Of a stretch of 64,000 nucleotides of DNA, positions 8,561-20,473 are shown piece by piece; position 1 is the first letter of the stretch, and each line of letters opens with the position of its first letter. Made by a program: the position numbers and the translations under genes. Below the pieces are notes generated by a model. The model did no database searches. It was not told where the DNA came from and saw nothing but the letters and a program-made list of their open reading frames with translations. This DNA comes from Ardenticatenales bacterium (lineage in GTDB: Bacteria > Chloroflexota > Anaerolineae > Promineifilales > Promineifilaceae), in contig JACKBL010000002.1 in NCBI GenBank assembly GCA_020634515.1, forward strand, positions 1,028,819 through 1,092,818, given 5' to 3'.

Positions 8561-9344
8561 CTAACGCTCCCAGGCATGGCGCGGACCAGCAGACGTGTGC
8601 GGCTGGCCGGGGCCAACATAAGCGCGAGGCCGAAGACGACGAGCACATTGGTTACAAGGAAAAAGATGAACTCTTCGATGGGGAGAATGCCGGCAATCAA
8701 CACATTTAATGACTGCTCCGGGCTGATTGTCCAGGTACCCCCATTAATGGCCAGTGCGTCCACGAACCCCAAGTACAGCGTCGAAATCGTGATAGTGAGC
8801 AGTAACGCTCGACGCGCCTGCCACAGTATATCCGCGCCAAATACGAGTTGCAAAATGATAGGCGGTAGCGCCCAGACCAGTTCTAGCGCCAGGTAGGTCC
8901 CCGGAGCCCAGCCGGAAGCCAGCACCACGGTCATGATAATCGCCACGCCCCCCAGCAGAATGGCCGGAACCTGTCGCAGCCAATGCAAACGTGGCGATGG
9001 GCGCGCGTCCGGCGGCAGGCGGCGCAACAACCAGAACAGCAGCAGACCGGTAAAAATCGGCTGCAACAAGAAGAATGTGTACTCTTCAATCGGAACCCAC
9101 CCCAATGTCAGACCTGTGACCAGGGCCGGGTCGTAGTACCAAACCCCGGTCGCTACCAGGTAGTTGTCCCATGGTGTTGTATAAATCAGGGCGATGACAA
9201 CCAGAGCGGCAAGGGCTTGCCAGGGCGCGATGCCTTTGCTGGCGCCTGATGGCGTGGACGTTGCGCGGCGGCGATCCCAGGCGTGCAGACCCAGCAGCAA
9301 CAAAATCGGGATAACGAGAAAGCGTAAGAGAATGCCAAAATAGG

Positions 9345-9348
<4 letters not shown>
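8557..9348 (-). CDS. Lycopene cyclase, fused CrtYc-CrtYd type
   Basis: 263 residues with seven or so membrane helices. Two copies of the cyclase motif are visible, one per half: WVPIEEYTFF near residue 85 and GILPIEEFIFF near residue 220. This is the single-chain equivalent of the heterodimeric CrtYc/CrtYd cyclases of actinobacteria, which form beta rings on lycopene. Its start overlaps the crtO-like stop and its stop overlaps the cruF start, both as ATGA. With CruF in the same operon, cyclisation of one end and hydration of the other is expected. Confidence 0.9.
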
Positions 9349-10918
<1,570 letters not shown>

Positions 10919-10922
<4 letters not shown>

Positions 10923-11869
10923 GCGGTTTCCCGGCTGCGCCACCAGATACCGGGTAGGCGGCGCAATTTGCCCCAGCCGCTGACGTGAGCGCGGCGGGAG
11001 AATACGTCGTAGTCGTGGGCTTCGATGTCGGCCAGGATGCCGCGGTATAGTTCGGCGGCGGCGGCGATGGCAAAGCGTCCGCTGGGGTCGAGCAGGGCGA
11101 TGCCGGGCCAGGCTTCTTCGTAGAGTTGATGGTTGCGGGCGATTTGGAAGCGCATGAAGTCGCGCCAGGCGGGGGTGACTATGCCGCGTTCCAGGTCGGC
11201 GGCGCTGAGGCCGTAGGCGGCGAGTTCTTCACGGGGCAGGTAGATGCGCCCGTTCTGGTAGTCCTGGGCGACGTCGCGCAGGATGTTGGTTAGCTGTAGG
11301 GCGACGCCCAGTTTGATGGCGTAGGGGATGGCGTGTGTGCCGGCATAACCGGTGATGTGCATACTCATGAGGCCGACGGTGGAGGCGACGCTGTAGCAGT
11401 AGGTGGTGAGGTCGGTGAATGTTTCATAGGAGGTTTGCACCAGGTCGCGGGCGACGCCGTCCAGGAGTTGGTGGGCGTAGTGGAGGGGGATGTGGTGGCG
11501 CAGGCGGGCGTCGGTCCAGGCGAGGACGACGGGGTCTTCGGTGTGCGGGCTGCCGCTGAGGGCTTGTTGTCGCCACTGCGCCAGTTGGTCGGCGATGTTG
11601 CCACTGCCGCGATCGACGATGTCGTCACTGACGCGGCAGAAGGCGTAGAGGGCACGCACGGCGCGGCGTTTGTCCGCGGGGAGCAGACCAGAGGCCATGT
11701 GGAATGAGCGGCTGTGCCGCGCGGTGATGGCTTCGCAGGTGGCGTAGGCTTGCTGCAAGTGGGTGTTGGGGATGTTGTGGGTGCGGGGGGAGAATGCCGG
11801 CATTCCCTCTCCCGAACTCTGCGCCAACGAAAGCAAATTGTGTTCCCATGCCGTGTTTACGAATGTCAT
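10919..11869 (-). CDS. crtB: Phytoene synthase
   Basis: 316 residues of the squalene/phytoene synthase family, which joins two geranylgeranyl diphosphates head to head. Both Asp-rich Mg2+-diphosphate motifs are intact: YAFCRVSDDIVD (residues about 75-86) and LTNILRDVAQD (about 193-203). RHSRSFHMASGLLP precedes the first motif as usual. The start ATG 11869 has CTGGAG six bases upstream. It is separated from crtI by 48 bp that hold a short GAGGTATG octamer run. Second gene of the operon and committed step of the pathway. Confidence 0.95.
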
Positions 11870-11917
11870 TGCGCTCTCCAGAGGAAAAGGGATGAGGTAT
11901 GAGGTGTGAGGTGTCCC

Positions 11918-13507
<1,590 letters not shown>

Positions 13508-13513
13508 TGGTAA

Positions 13514-13634
13514 CTATTCACGACCATCTTCCCGGAAGCTGCTTGATGCTCAATGATTGGAATAACGAGTCGCTTTGGGCTTGAAATCGCGCTTCTGGGG
13601 ATATTGAGGATCATGTACCCCAGAGGCTGAATAG
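13514..13634. repeat. Copy of a dispersed palindromic element (CTATTCA / CTTCCCGGAAGCT type), partly degenerate
   Basis: The left arm at 13514-13541 (CTATTCACGA, then CATCTTCCCGGAAGCTG) matches the left arm of the element at 22448-22526. The right arm ends in CTGAATAG at about 13627-13634 but its core has diverged. The element sits entirely in the crtI leader, between the promoter and the start codon. Confidence 0.6.
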
Positions 13635-13659
13635 TCACGCACATCTTTTGTTCAGATAC

Positions 13660-13695
13660 GTGTCCATTATACGGTGTTCGTCTATGATTTGTCAA
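13660..13695 (-). promoter_or_regulatory. Consensus sigma-70 promoter of the carotenoid operon
   Basis: Read on the minus strand, TTGACA (13695-13690) is followed by 18 nt and TATAAT (13671-13666). Both hexamers match consensus exactly. The expected transcription start is near 13659, giving a leader of about 150 nt before crtI. No obvious operator was identified, but the 18-nt spacer leaves room for regulation. Confidence 0.85.
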
Positions 13696-13798
13696 GACTT
13701 TGTCGAGCAATTGGCGGGATTTTATTTGGCTCTCATCTTTATGTCGGGCGGCAGGCGAGCGTGGAGAACGTCCGCGTGCATCAGACGACAACCGGCAG

Positions 13799-13833
13799 GC
13801 AAACAAAAACCCACGCCATGACGTGGCGTGGGT
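13799..13833 (-). terminator. Intrinsic terminator downstream of the 13985-14554 gene
   Basis: A perfect 10-bp stem (ACCCACGCCA / TGGCGTGGGT, 13809-13818 with 13824-13833) has a 5-nt loop. On the minus strand it is followed by GTTTTTGTTT. It lies about 150 nt after the stop at 13985 and just upstream of the crtI promoter, so it separates the fpg transcript from the carotenoid operon. Confidence 0.75.
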
Positions 13834-13984
13834 CATGTGACGGAAGCGGACTTGTAACGGCTAGGCCAGATTGGACCAATTGGCTCAGGTGAAACTGGTC
13901 CTATCTCCAGAGGTCGCCCGGAGTTACGCGGACTCTACGAATTCGGGTCGCTTGTCAGTTTGGGTAGGGCGCGGAGCGCGTTGT

Positions 13985-14554
13985 CTACTTTTGGTCCCAA
14001 TCCCGTAGGGCCTTTTTCAGCAAGAGCTGCACCGCGCTGTCTGGAATCTGTCCAGGACTTGCATAGAAGCGTCCGTCCACTTCGATTTGCAGTGTCCCGG
14101 AGGCGCCACCTATGAGGCGCACCCGTCGCCCGGCCATCTCCGGCGTGGCTTGAAGGTGGCGCTGCAAGATGGCGTTTATCTGCGCGGCAATGTCGGTTTG
14201 CATGGGCGGAGGAGGCGGGGGCGTCGCGCGACCTGTCAAGGAGGGGCGGCGTGAGGTTGGGGTTGCCGGTTCTTCGGATGGCGCGGACAGTGTTTGCAGG
14301 AATGCTTCTTGTCTTTCCTGGATGGCTTCCGGCGTTTCCGTGGGGCGGATTGCCGGGGCCAGACCGGCTTCCACCAGCGTGTCGTAGCCGCCGGCAAAGC
14401 TAACCAGTTCGCCGATGGCCGCCAGTACACGCTGGCGCAGCGGTCCTACGGGCAGTTCTTCCAGTTTTTCGTAGCGGTGGTTGCCTACCTTGACGACGAG
14501 TTTCCCCAGCGGCGGCAGTCGCAAGGCAGTCATGACTTCGAGTTCCCGATCCAT
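13985..14554 (-). CDS. Hypothetical protein with Pro-rich linker
   Basis: About 189 residues. The N-terminal part (LRLPPLGKLVVKVGNHRYEKLEEL through LAAIGELVSFAGGYDTLVEAG) looks like a small helical domain. A Ser/Pro-rich linker with six consecutive prolines follows at about residue 115. The C-terminal part (AAQINAILQRHLQATPEMAGRRVRLI...GTLQIEVDGRFYASPGQIPD) looks like a small alpha-beta domain. ATG 14554 is chosen because GAGGTGAT lies just upstream and overlaps the fpg stop, so it is coupled to fpg. I do not recognise the family. Confidence 0.7.
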   Translation of the reverse strand: MDRELEVMTALRLPPLGKLVVKVGNHRYEKLEELPVGPLRQRVLAAIGELVSFAGGYDTLVEAGLAPAIRPTETPEAIQERQEAFLQTLSAPSEEPATPTSRRPSLTGRATPPPPPPMQTDIAAQINAILQRHLQATPEMAGRRVRLIGGASGTLQIEVDGRFYASPGQIPDSAVQLLLKKALRDWDQK

Positions 14555-14568
14555 GTTGGAATCACCTC

Positions 14569-15381
14569 TCACTGTTGACAGCGTGGGCAGTAATGCGTGC
14601 CGCGCCCGCCCAGGACGATGCGTTCAATGGGCTGGCCGCAGTGATTACAGGGGTTGCCCGTGCGGCGGAAAACTTGTACGGCGTTTTGCATGTCCCCTTT
14701 TTGCCCGTCTGGTTTGACGTAAAGGTCAATGCTGGCTCCTTCGCGGTCGATGCCCAGTTGCAGGACGTGGCGAATGCCGGCATACAAGGCCATCACCTCT
14801 TCCTCCAATAAACTAGCCGCGCTCCGTCGTGGATCAATGCGTGCGGCGTACAATGCCTCGTCTGCGTAGATGTTGCCAATGCCGGCAATAAATGACTGAT
14901 CCAGCAGTAGCGGTTTGATTGCCCGCTGCCGTCCTTGGAGCCGCTCTCGCAGCACCTCTGGCGTAAATGCCGGCTCTAGCGGCTCCGGTCCCAGGCTGCC
15001 CAACACCGTCCGCGGGTTTTGGGTAAGGTAAATCTGGCCGAATTTACGCTGATCCCGGAAACGAAGCTCCGCGCCGTTGTCCAGATGGAAGACGGTGTGG
15101 ATGTGCGGGTGCATCGGTTGGTCAGGCGCGACTACTGCCAGGTGGCCGGACATGCGCAGGTGGATGATCAGCGTCTCCGGGCTGTCCAGGTGGAACACCA
15201 GATATTTGCCGCGTCGAGAGAGGTTGGTTATGCGGCTGCCGCGGAGGCGGGCGGCGAATTCTGGCAGGTCCAGGCGGGCGATGTGGCGTGGCCAATCATT
15301 CCAGATGCCTACGATCATCCGCCCGCGCAGCAGCGGGCGCAGTGCGCGGACACTGGTTTCGACTTCGGGTAGCTCAGGCAT
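14569..15381 (-). CDS. mutM: Formamidopyrimidine-DNA glycosylase (Fpg/MutM)
   Basis: 270 residues, the usual length. It removes oxidised purines such as 8-oxoguanine and cleaves the strand. The catalytic N-terminus PELPEVE (Pro-2, Glu-3) is intact. GKYLVFHL supplies the expected Lys, QSFIAGIGNIYADEAL is the helix-two-turn-helix, and the C-terminal zinc finger is CNHCGQ...HYCPRC. No defect seen. The neighbouring M29 peptidase 51 bp upstream is on the same strand. Confidence 0.97.
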   Translation of the reverse strand: MPELPEVETSVRALRPLLRGRMIVGIWNDWPRHIARLDLPEFAARLRGSRITNLSRRGKYLVFHLDSPETLIIHLRMSGHLAVVAPDQPMHPHIHTVFHLDNGAELRFRDQRKFGQIYLTQNPRTVLGSLGPEPLEPAFTPEVLRERLQGRQRAIKPLLLDQSFIAGIGNIYADEALYAARIDPRRSAASLLEEEVMALYAGIRHVLQLGIDREGASIDLYVKPDGQKGDMQNAVQVFRRTGNPCNHCGQPIERIVLGGRGTHYCPRCQQ

Positions 15382-15432
15382 GGCGTGTGGGGGAGGGTGA
15401 TACGAATTTCATGAATGGACACGACGGGTATT

Positions 15433-16536
15433 TTATACAAGAAAGTGGCCGCTTTCGTAGAAGAGTTCATCGTCCACCCAAATCTGGCCGCCGTCGCGCA
15501 TGTCGCAGATCATGTCCCAGTGGATGGCGGAGCGGTTACGGCTGCCGGTTTGCGGATAGCCGGCACCCAGGGCCATGTGGAACGTGCCGCCGATCTTCTC
15601 GTCAAACAGGATGGACCTGGTAAAGCGGTTGATGCCGTTGTTTGTGCCAATGGCGAATTCGCCCAGGTAGCGCGCGCCGGGGTCGGTGTTGAGGGCGCTT
15701 TGGAGGATGGCTTCGCCTTTGCCGGCATTTGCCCGAACCACCTCACCGTCCCGAAAATGCAGCTCAACCCCTTCCACCTCGCGCCCCTGGTAGATGGCCG
15801 GATACGTAAAGCGCACCCAACCATTCACCGACTCCTCCACGGGACCGGTGAAAATCTCGCCGCTGGGCATGTTGTTACGGCCATCGGAGTTGATAAAAAC
15901 GCGGTCGGCAATGGAAAGCGTGAGATCGGCGTGGGGACCTTGCACGCGCACCTGCTTTTTGCCATGCAGCCAGTCAACCAGGCGGCTTTGCGTGGCGGAC
16001 ATGGCGCGCCAGGCGGCTGCCGGGTCGTCGCGGTCAATGAAGCAGGCGCGGTAAACGAAATCCTCATACTCCGTGAGCGACATGTCTGCGTCCTGCGCCT
16101 GTGGGTTCGTGGGGAAGAGCGTGCCCACCCAGCGCATCTGGCCGGCGGCGCTGCGACGCATACGGATGTCCAGGAGTTCCCGCTGGGCTTTTTGTCGCAG
16201 GGCCTGGCGCGCGGGATCGACGCTGCTGAGGGTGCGGGTGTTGCTGCCGCCGCTGATGTAGATGCGGCAGTCGTACGTTTCCGTGATGAGCAGGTGCGCC
16301 GGATCGATGAATTGGATCTGGTCGTCGTTCCCTTCTTTGAGGAGGATTTCTTCCAGGGCGTAATCCTGCAATTGGATGAAGGGGTGGGCGCCTGCTTGAA
16401 TGACGGCGCGGTAGGTTGCGATTAATGCCGGCATCACCCCCGCCGCCCCCATAATCACCACCTTATCGCCCGGCTGCGCCGCCACGCAATAATTTGTCAA
16501 CAAACTCGCTAATTTCTCCACACGAGGATCATTCAT
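15433..16536 (-). CDS. M29 family aminopeptidase
   Basis: 367 residues. M29 (AmpS/aminopeptidase T) enzymes are dinuclear metallo-exopeptidases. Family features are visible: an N-terminal domain beginning VEKLASLLTNYCVAAQPGDKV, the central NMPSGEIFTGPVEESVNG segment carrying metal-binding Glu, AILQSALNTDPGARYLGEFAIGTN (second Glu), and the C-terminal GTFHMALG...HWDMICDMRDGG supplying His and Asp. It is cytoplasmic with no signal peptide. Length is slightly short for the family, but no motif is lost. Confidence 0.88.
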   Translation of the reverse strand: MNDPRVEKLASLLTNYCVAAQPGDKVVIMGAAGVMPALIATYRAVIQAGAHPFIQLQDYALEEILLKEGNDDQIQFIDPAHLLITETYDCRIYISGGSNTRTLSSVDPARQALRQKAQRELLDIRMRRSAAGQMRWVGTLFPTNPQAQDADMSLTEYEDFVYRACFIDRDDPAAAWRAMSATQSRLVDWLHGKKQVRVQGPHADLTLSIADRVFINSDGRNNMPSGEIFTGPVEESVNGWVRFTYPAIYQGREVEGVELHFRDGEVVRANAGKGEAILQSALNTDPGARYLGEFAIGTNNGINRFTRSILFDEKIGGTFHMALGAGYPQTGSRNRSAIHWDMICDMRDGGQIWVDDELFYESGHFLV

Positions 16537-16743
16537 AACGTATCCATTCCCATTACTTGTGACGACAATTCAGGTAGGGCGCACACGCACGAGCCAGTGC
16601 CCCGCCACCTGATTATACCTTCCTTGCGCCCACCATTCCATGCCTTTGTGCATTATGGTAAAATATCAGTGACGCGAATACGTGTTACTCTATATTTCGC
16701 CGCGTACAATCGCGTCCTATTTGCCGGCTATTACCCTTTCCCC

Positions 16744-17205
16744 ATGTATCCCGAAGATCGCGTTCTCGTTGCCTATGTCCCCACCCCCGCCGACTTTGCC
16801 CTCATTGAGGCGGAGCATTGGTATCGTATCCCCCGGCGATACGCCCCCAAGGGGTTGTATGCGGAGTACTTCGCTTTTTACTTCAGCCGTCATTTTGGGG
16901 CGCGGAAATGGGCCGTTCACGCCTATGCCCGCCGCCTGGGGCACGAATTGATGACGCGCCAGGCGCTGTTGCCGCACGAACCGGACCATCCGCGTGCCCA
17001 CGCGCTCTATTACAAAGTGCAGCTTGGTCCGGTGCAGTGGCTGGAGCGCCCGATCATCAGCCTGCGTTGGCGGCGCATCACGTTTATTCACACGACCTGG
17101 GACCGCTTCCAAAATGCGGCGGAGATCAACGACCTGCTGGTGGACAGCGCCGACTTTGTGGACCGCGCCTTTGCCACGCTGCGCGAGCGGGACGAGGAGG
17201 AGTGA
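16744..17205 (+). CDS. Hypothetical protein
   Basis: About 153 residues if started at ATG 16744; the frame is open upstream to 16597. MYPEDRVLVAYVPTPADF looks like a natural N-terminus because the preceding translation is unstructured. Recognisable pieces are HWYRIPRRYAPKG, YFAFYFSRHFG and RRITFIHTTWDRFQNAAEINDLL. This looks like a compact alpha-beta domain rich in aromatic and basic residues. It is convergent with holB, 24 bp away. I do not recognise the family or a catalytic motif. Confidence 0.65.
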   Translation: MYPEDRVLVAYVPTPADFALIEAEHWYRIPRRYAPKGLYAEYFAFYFSRHFGARKWAVHAYARRLGHELMTRQALLPHEPDHPRAHALYYKVQLGPVQWLERPIISLRWRRITFIHTTWDRFQNAAEINDLLVDSADFVDRAFATLRERDEEE

Positions 17206-17229
17206 GGGGGACGGGCGGGGGCGACGATT

Positions 17230-18231
17230 TCAGGCCTGTGGGAACTGCAAAAAGAGGTTTTCCAGCACCAGGCGGGTGTTGGCGTTGTGTTGCAACTGCC
17301 ACAGCGCGGTCTGGGTGTGCTTGAGGCTGGCAACGATAGCCGGTTTGCCCCAGGTCGTAGCCAGCGGTTGCATTTGCGCCAGTTGATCGACGTGGACGAC
17401 ACGCGCGGACTGTTGCCAGGCCACCAGCGCCATATCGCGCCACCAGGCAACCCACGTTTGCAGCAGCGCGGGGAGTTCTTCCGCTTTGTTCGCCAGTTTT
17501 TCCGCTTGCTGGAAGCGTTCTAACAGGGAGCCGTGGAGGATGGCGTGCAGTTGCGCCAGACTGGCGGTGTGCGCTTCTCGCAGTTGTGGGTCGGTGGCGG
17601 CCTGGATGGCCCATCCGAGGCGACCGTCGGCCAGGTGGCCCAGGTGTTCGGCTTGTTCTGGCGCAATGCGCCGGCGGCTTTGTAGGGCGTCGATGATGGT
17701 GTTGAGGGGAAGGGGGCGGAGGGGAAGATGCCGGCATCTCGACCCAATCGTCGGCAGCAAACTTTCCGCATCCGTCGCCGTCAGCAGCAGCACCACCTGG
17801 CGCGGCGGCTCCTCCAGCGTCTTCAAAAACGCATTCGCCGCGCTGGCATTCGCCGCCTCAAACTGGCGCAAAATCGCCACCTTCCAGCGCGCCTCATAAG
17901 CCGCCAGCGACAACTCCTGTTGCAGCGTGCGAATCTGGTCAATTTTGATAATGGGATTGCCGCGGCTGCCCACCTCCGGCTGCAACAGACGCACATCCGT
18001 GTGGCGATCCGCCGCAATAAGCTGGCAGGGGCGACACTTGCCACACGGGCGCGCCGCCACATCCGCCGCCTGGCAGTTCAGCGCCTGCGCAAACGTGCGC
18101 GCCAACGTCGTTTTGCCCACCTGCGCCGGCCCCGTAATCAGGTAAGCGTGCCCTACCCGCTCATGCCGGATCGCCGCCCGCAAAATATCCACGGCCCAAT
18201 CATGGCCGACAATTCTGTTCCACTCGTTCAT
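17230..18231 (-). CDS. holB: DNA polymerase III delta' subunit-like AAA+ protein
   Basis: 333 residues. It is a clamp-loader subunit, part of the complex that loads the sliding clamp. The N-terminus WNRIVGHDWAVDILRAAI is typical. The Walker A variant is GPAQVGKTT (residues about 34-42), the zinc knuckle is CGKCRPC, and the sensor-1 region TLEEPP...GSRCRHLPLRPL carries the SRC motif. The C-terminal collar domain is present. It is alone on the minus strand between convergent and divergent neighbours. Confidence 0.9.
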   Translation of the reverse strand: MNEWNRIVGHDWAVDILRAAIRHERVGHAYLITGPAQVGKTTLARTFAQALNCQAADVAARPCGKCRPCQLIAADRHTDVRLLQPEVGSRGNPIIKIDQIRTLQQELSLAAYEARWKVAILRQFEAANASAANAFLKTLEEPPRQVVLLLTATDAESLLPTIGSRCRHLPLRPLPLNTIIDALQSRRRIAPEQAEHLGHLADGRLGWAIQAATDPQLREAHTASLAQLHAILHGSLLERFQQAEKLANKAEELPALLQTWVAWWRDMALVAWQQSARVVHVDQLAQMQPLATTWGKPAIVASLKHTQTALWQLQHNANTRLVLENLFLQFPQA

Positions 18232-18467
18232 CTATCCATCCCGAAATGATATTGCGCCCGCATCACCCGCGTATTTTATGGGAAAGCGGAATCTTTTCAA
18301 TGCTCTGGCGTAAACGTGGCCTGAGCTTGTCGCAGGTCGTCGGTTTCCACATGCTCAACCGACGCCGCCCGATGTTTTGAGATGACGCGGAAAGCGGGCG
18401 ATCTGGCATCCGTCAACTCCTGAGCAAAGCCCTTGTAAACGGATGCGCCCTTATTTTCATGTCGGGT

Positions 18468-18480
18468 TATAATAGCCGCA
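18468..18480 (+). promoter_or_regulatory. -10 box of a probably leaderless hutH transcript
   Basis: TATAAT at 18468-18473 ends 6 nt before ATG 18480. Transcription normally begins about 7 nt after the -10 box, so the mRNA would begin at or next to the start codon. No Shine-Dalgarno is visible and no clear -35 box was found. The longer in-frame start at 18459 would place the -10 box inside the gene. Confidence 0.6.
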
Positions 18481-20039
18481 TGGAACCGTTATTTATCTCT
18501 GGCGAATCATTGACAATGGATGACGTCGTATCCGTCGCGCGCGATTTTCGGCCCGTGCGATTGGACCCGGCGGCGCTGCCGCGCATTCAGCGGACTCGGA
18601 TGGCGGTGGAAAAACTGGTGGCGGAGGATGCCATTGTCTACGGCATCACCACGGGATTTGGTCGTTTCAAGGACAAAGTGATTCCCCACGACCAGGTGCG
18701 GCAGTTGCAACAGAACCTGGTACGCAGCCACGCCGTTGGCGTCGGCCCACTTCTGGACGAGGCCGCCGTGCGCGCCCTGACGCTGGTGCGCGCCAATACG
18801 CTGGCAAAGGGCTTCTCCGGCGTGCGCCCGATGGTGATTGAACACCTGCTGGCGTTGCTCAATCATGGCGTGCATCCTCGCATCCCCGCGCAGGGTTCCC
18901 TGGGAGCCAGCGGCGATCTGGCCCCGTTGGCGCACCTGGCGCTGGTCCTCATTGGCGAAGGCGAAGCCACCTGGCAGGGAACGTGCCTGCCGGGGGGCGA
19001 GGCGCTGACGCGGGTGGGGTTGGAGCCGCTGCAACTGGGGGCGAAGGAAGGGCTGGCCCTGCTGAATGGCACGGCGTTCATGGTGGGATTGGGGGCGCTG
19101 GCGGTGCGGCGGGGGATCAACCTGGCGCTGACGGCGGACGCGGCGGCGTGTCTCAGCCTGGAGGCGCTGCATGGCACGGACCGCGCCTTTGATGCCCGCG
19201 TTCATGCGGTGCGCCCGCATCCGCGACAAATTGACTGCGCCACTTTTTTGCGGCGGCTGCTGCACGGGAGCGATTTTGTGCGCCGCCACGATCCATATCA
19301 TGTGCAGGACCCGTACACGCTGCGCTGCGTGCCGCAGGTGCATGGGGCGATTCGGGATGCGATTGCGTACGCGCAGTGGGTGATCGGCATTGAGTTGAAT
19401 TCCGTGAATGACAATCCGATCATTTTCGTGGATGAGGAAACGGACGGGGTGGAGGTGATTAGTGCCGGCAATTTCCACGGTGAACCCGTGGCCATCGCCA
19501 TGGACTACATGACCCTGGCCCTGACTGAACTGGGCAACATCAGCGAACGACGCGCTGCCCGCCTGGTGGACGCGGACAGCAACGGGCATGTGCTGCCCAT
19601 GTTCCTCACGGCGCACGGTGGCCTGGAGAGCGGCTACATGATGGTCCAGTACACGGCCGCCGCTCTGGCCAGCGAGAATAAAGTGCTGGCTCATCCTGCC
19701 TGCGCGGACACGATTCCCACCAGTGCGAATGTAGAGGACCACGTGAGCATGGGCGCGACGGCGGTGCGTCAGGCGCGGCAGGTGTTGGACCATGTGGAGA
19801 CGATTGTGGCGATTGAGTTGCTGCTGGCGGCGCAGGGGGTCGATTTTCGGCGGCGAGTATTGGGGCAAGAGGCGCGCCTGGGGGCGGGAACGGCGGTTGT
19901 TTATGAGTTGGTGCGCGAGGCGGTCCCATTTGTGGATCATGACGTGGTTTTGGCCCCGTATATGGAGAAGGTGAGGGAGATGGTGAATGCCGGCATTTTC
20001 AAAGAAGCCATTGAGTCGGCCGTAGGAGAAAAGCCATGA
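18480..20039 (+). CDS. hutH: Histidine ammonia-lyase (aromatic amino acid lyase family)
   Basis: About 519 residues. It deaminates histidine to urocanate in the first step of histidine breakdown. The autocatalytic MIO cofactor triad Ala-Ser-Gly is in GSLGASGDLAPLAHLAL (residues about 143-145). YGITTGFGRF and NSVNDNPIIF are also as in HutH. No other hut gene lies nearby, so the rest of the pathway is elsewhere or the enzyme has another aromatic substrate. The stop overlaps the next gene start as ATGA. Confidence 0.93.
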   Translation: MEPLFISGESLTMDDVVSVARDFRPVRLDPAALPRIQRTRMAVEKLVAEDAIVYGITTGFGRFKDKVIPHDQVRQLQQNLVRSHAVGVGPLLDEAAVRALTLVRANTLAKGFSGVRPMVIEHLLALLNHGVHPRIPAQGSLGASGDLAPLAHLALVLIGEGEATWQGTCLPGGEALTRVGLEPLQLGAKEGLALLNGTAFMVGLGALAVRRGINLALTADAAACLSLEALHGTDRAFDARVHAVRPHPRQIDCATFLRRLLHGSDFVRRHDPYHVQDPYTLRCVPQVHGAIRDAIAYAQWVIGIELNSVNDNPIIFVDEETDGVEVISAGNFHGEPVAIAMDYMTLALTELGNISERRAARLVDADSNGHVLPMFLTAHGGLESGYMMVQYTAAALASENKVLAHPACADTIPTSANVEDHVSMGATAVRQARQVLDHVETIVAIELLLAAQGVDFRRRVLGQEARLGAGTAVVYELVREAVPFVDHDVVLAPYMEKVREMVNAGIFKEAIESAVGEKP

Positions 20040-20419
20040 CGCCTTTGTCAACAACCCGGCGCGTTCCGGGCGAACCTGCGAAGTACCGCGAACCGGATCT
20101 GATGTTTCTGGCCGCGGCCTATTTGCACCGGGTCAAGGCGCACTACTGGGACGGAGCAGACCTGGTGATGGGAGTTGTCAGCGGGAGTGCGGCGGACCGC
20201 CGGCGGGATTTGGTGGTGAAGCGAGGGGAGTATGCGCGTGCCGGCATTTCCGAATACTGGCTCATTGATCCGGACGCGGCCCAAATCACCGTCTTAACCC
20301 TGGCGGGCGACGATTATAGCGTACACGGCGTGTTCCCTCCCGGTTCGATGGCGGACTCCATCCTCCTTCCAGGATTTAGCCTGGACGTCGCCGCCGTCCT
20401 GGACGCGGCCACAACATAG
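20036..20419 (+). CDS. Uma2-family (DUF820) PD-(D/E)XK protein, N-terminally truncated
   Basis: 127 residues, whereas Uma2 proteins are usually near 190. The conserved C-terminal two thirds is clear: YREPDLMFL (the PD of the nuclease fold), ADLVMGVVSGSAADRRRDLVVKRGEYARAGISEYWLIDP, and ITVLTLAG. The usual N-terminal strand and helix segment is missing. The conserved E of the (D/E)xK strand is replaced by Gly (LVMGVVS), so activity is doubtful. Its ATG overlaps the hutH stop (ATGA). Likely a relic kept by coupling to hutH. Confidence 0.78.
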   Translation: MTPLSTTRRVPGEPAKYREPDLMFLAAAYLHRVKAHYWDGADLVMGVVSGSAADRRRDLVVKRGEYARAGISEYWLIDPDAAQITVLTLAGDDYSVHGVFPPGSMADSILLPGFSLDVAAVLDAATT

Positions 20420-20473
20420 TTCCTTTGGTAAACGCGCCTGCTTACGAAAAGCACGCCGCAAGGAAAGCCCAAA

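Noticed and set aside
18507..20054. 515-residue open frame antisense to hutH
   Set aside because: The sense strand has the complete MIO enzyme. The antisense product is His/Arg/Gln-rich without structure.
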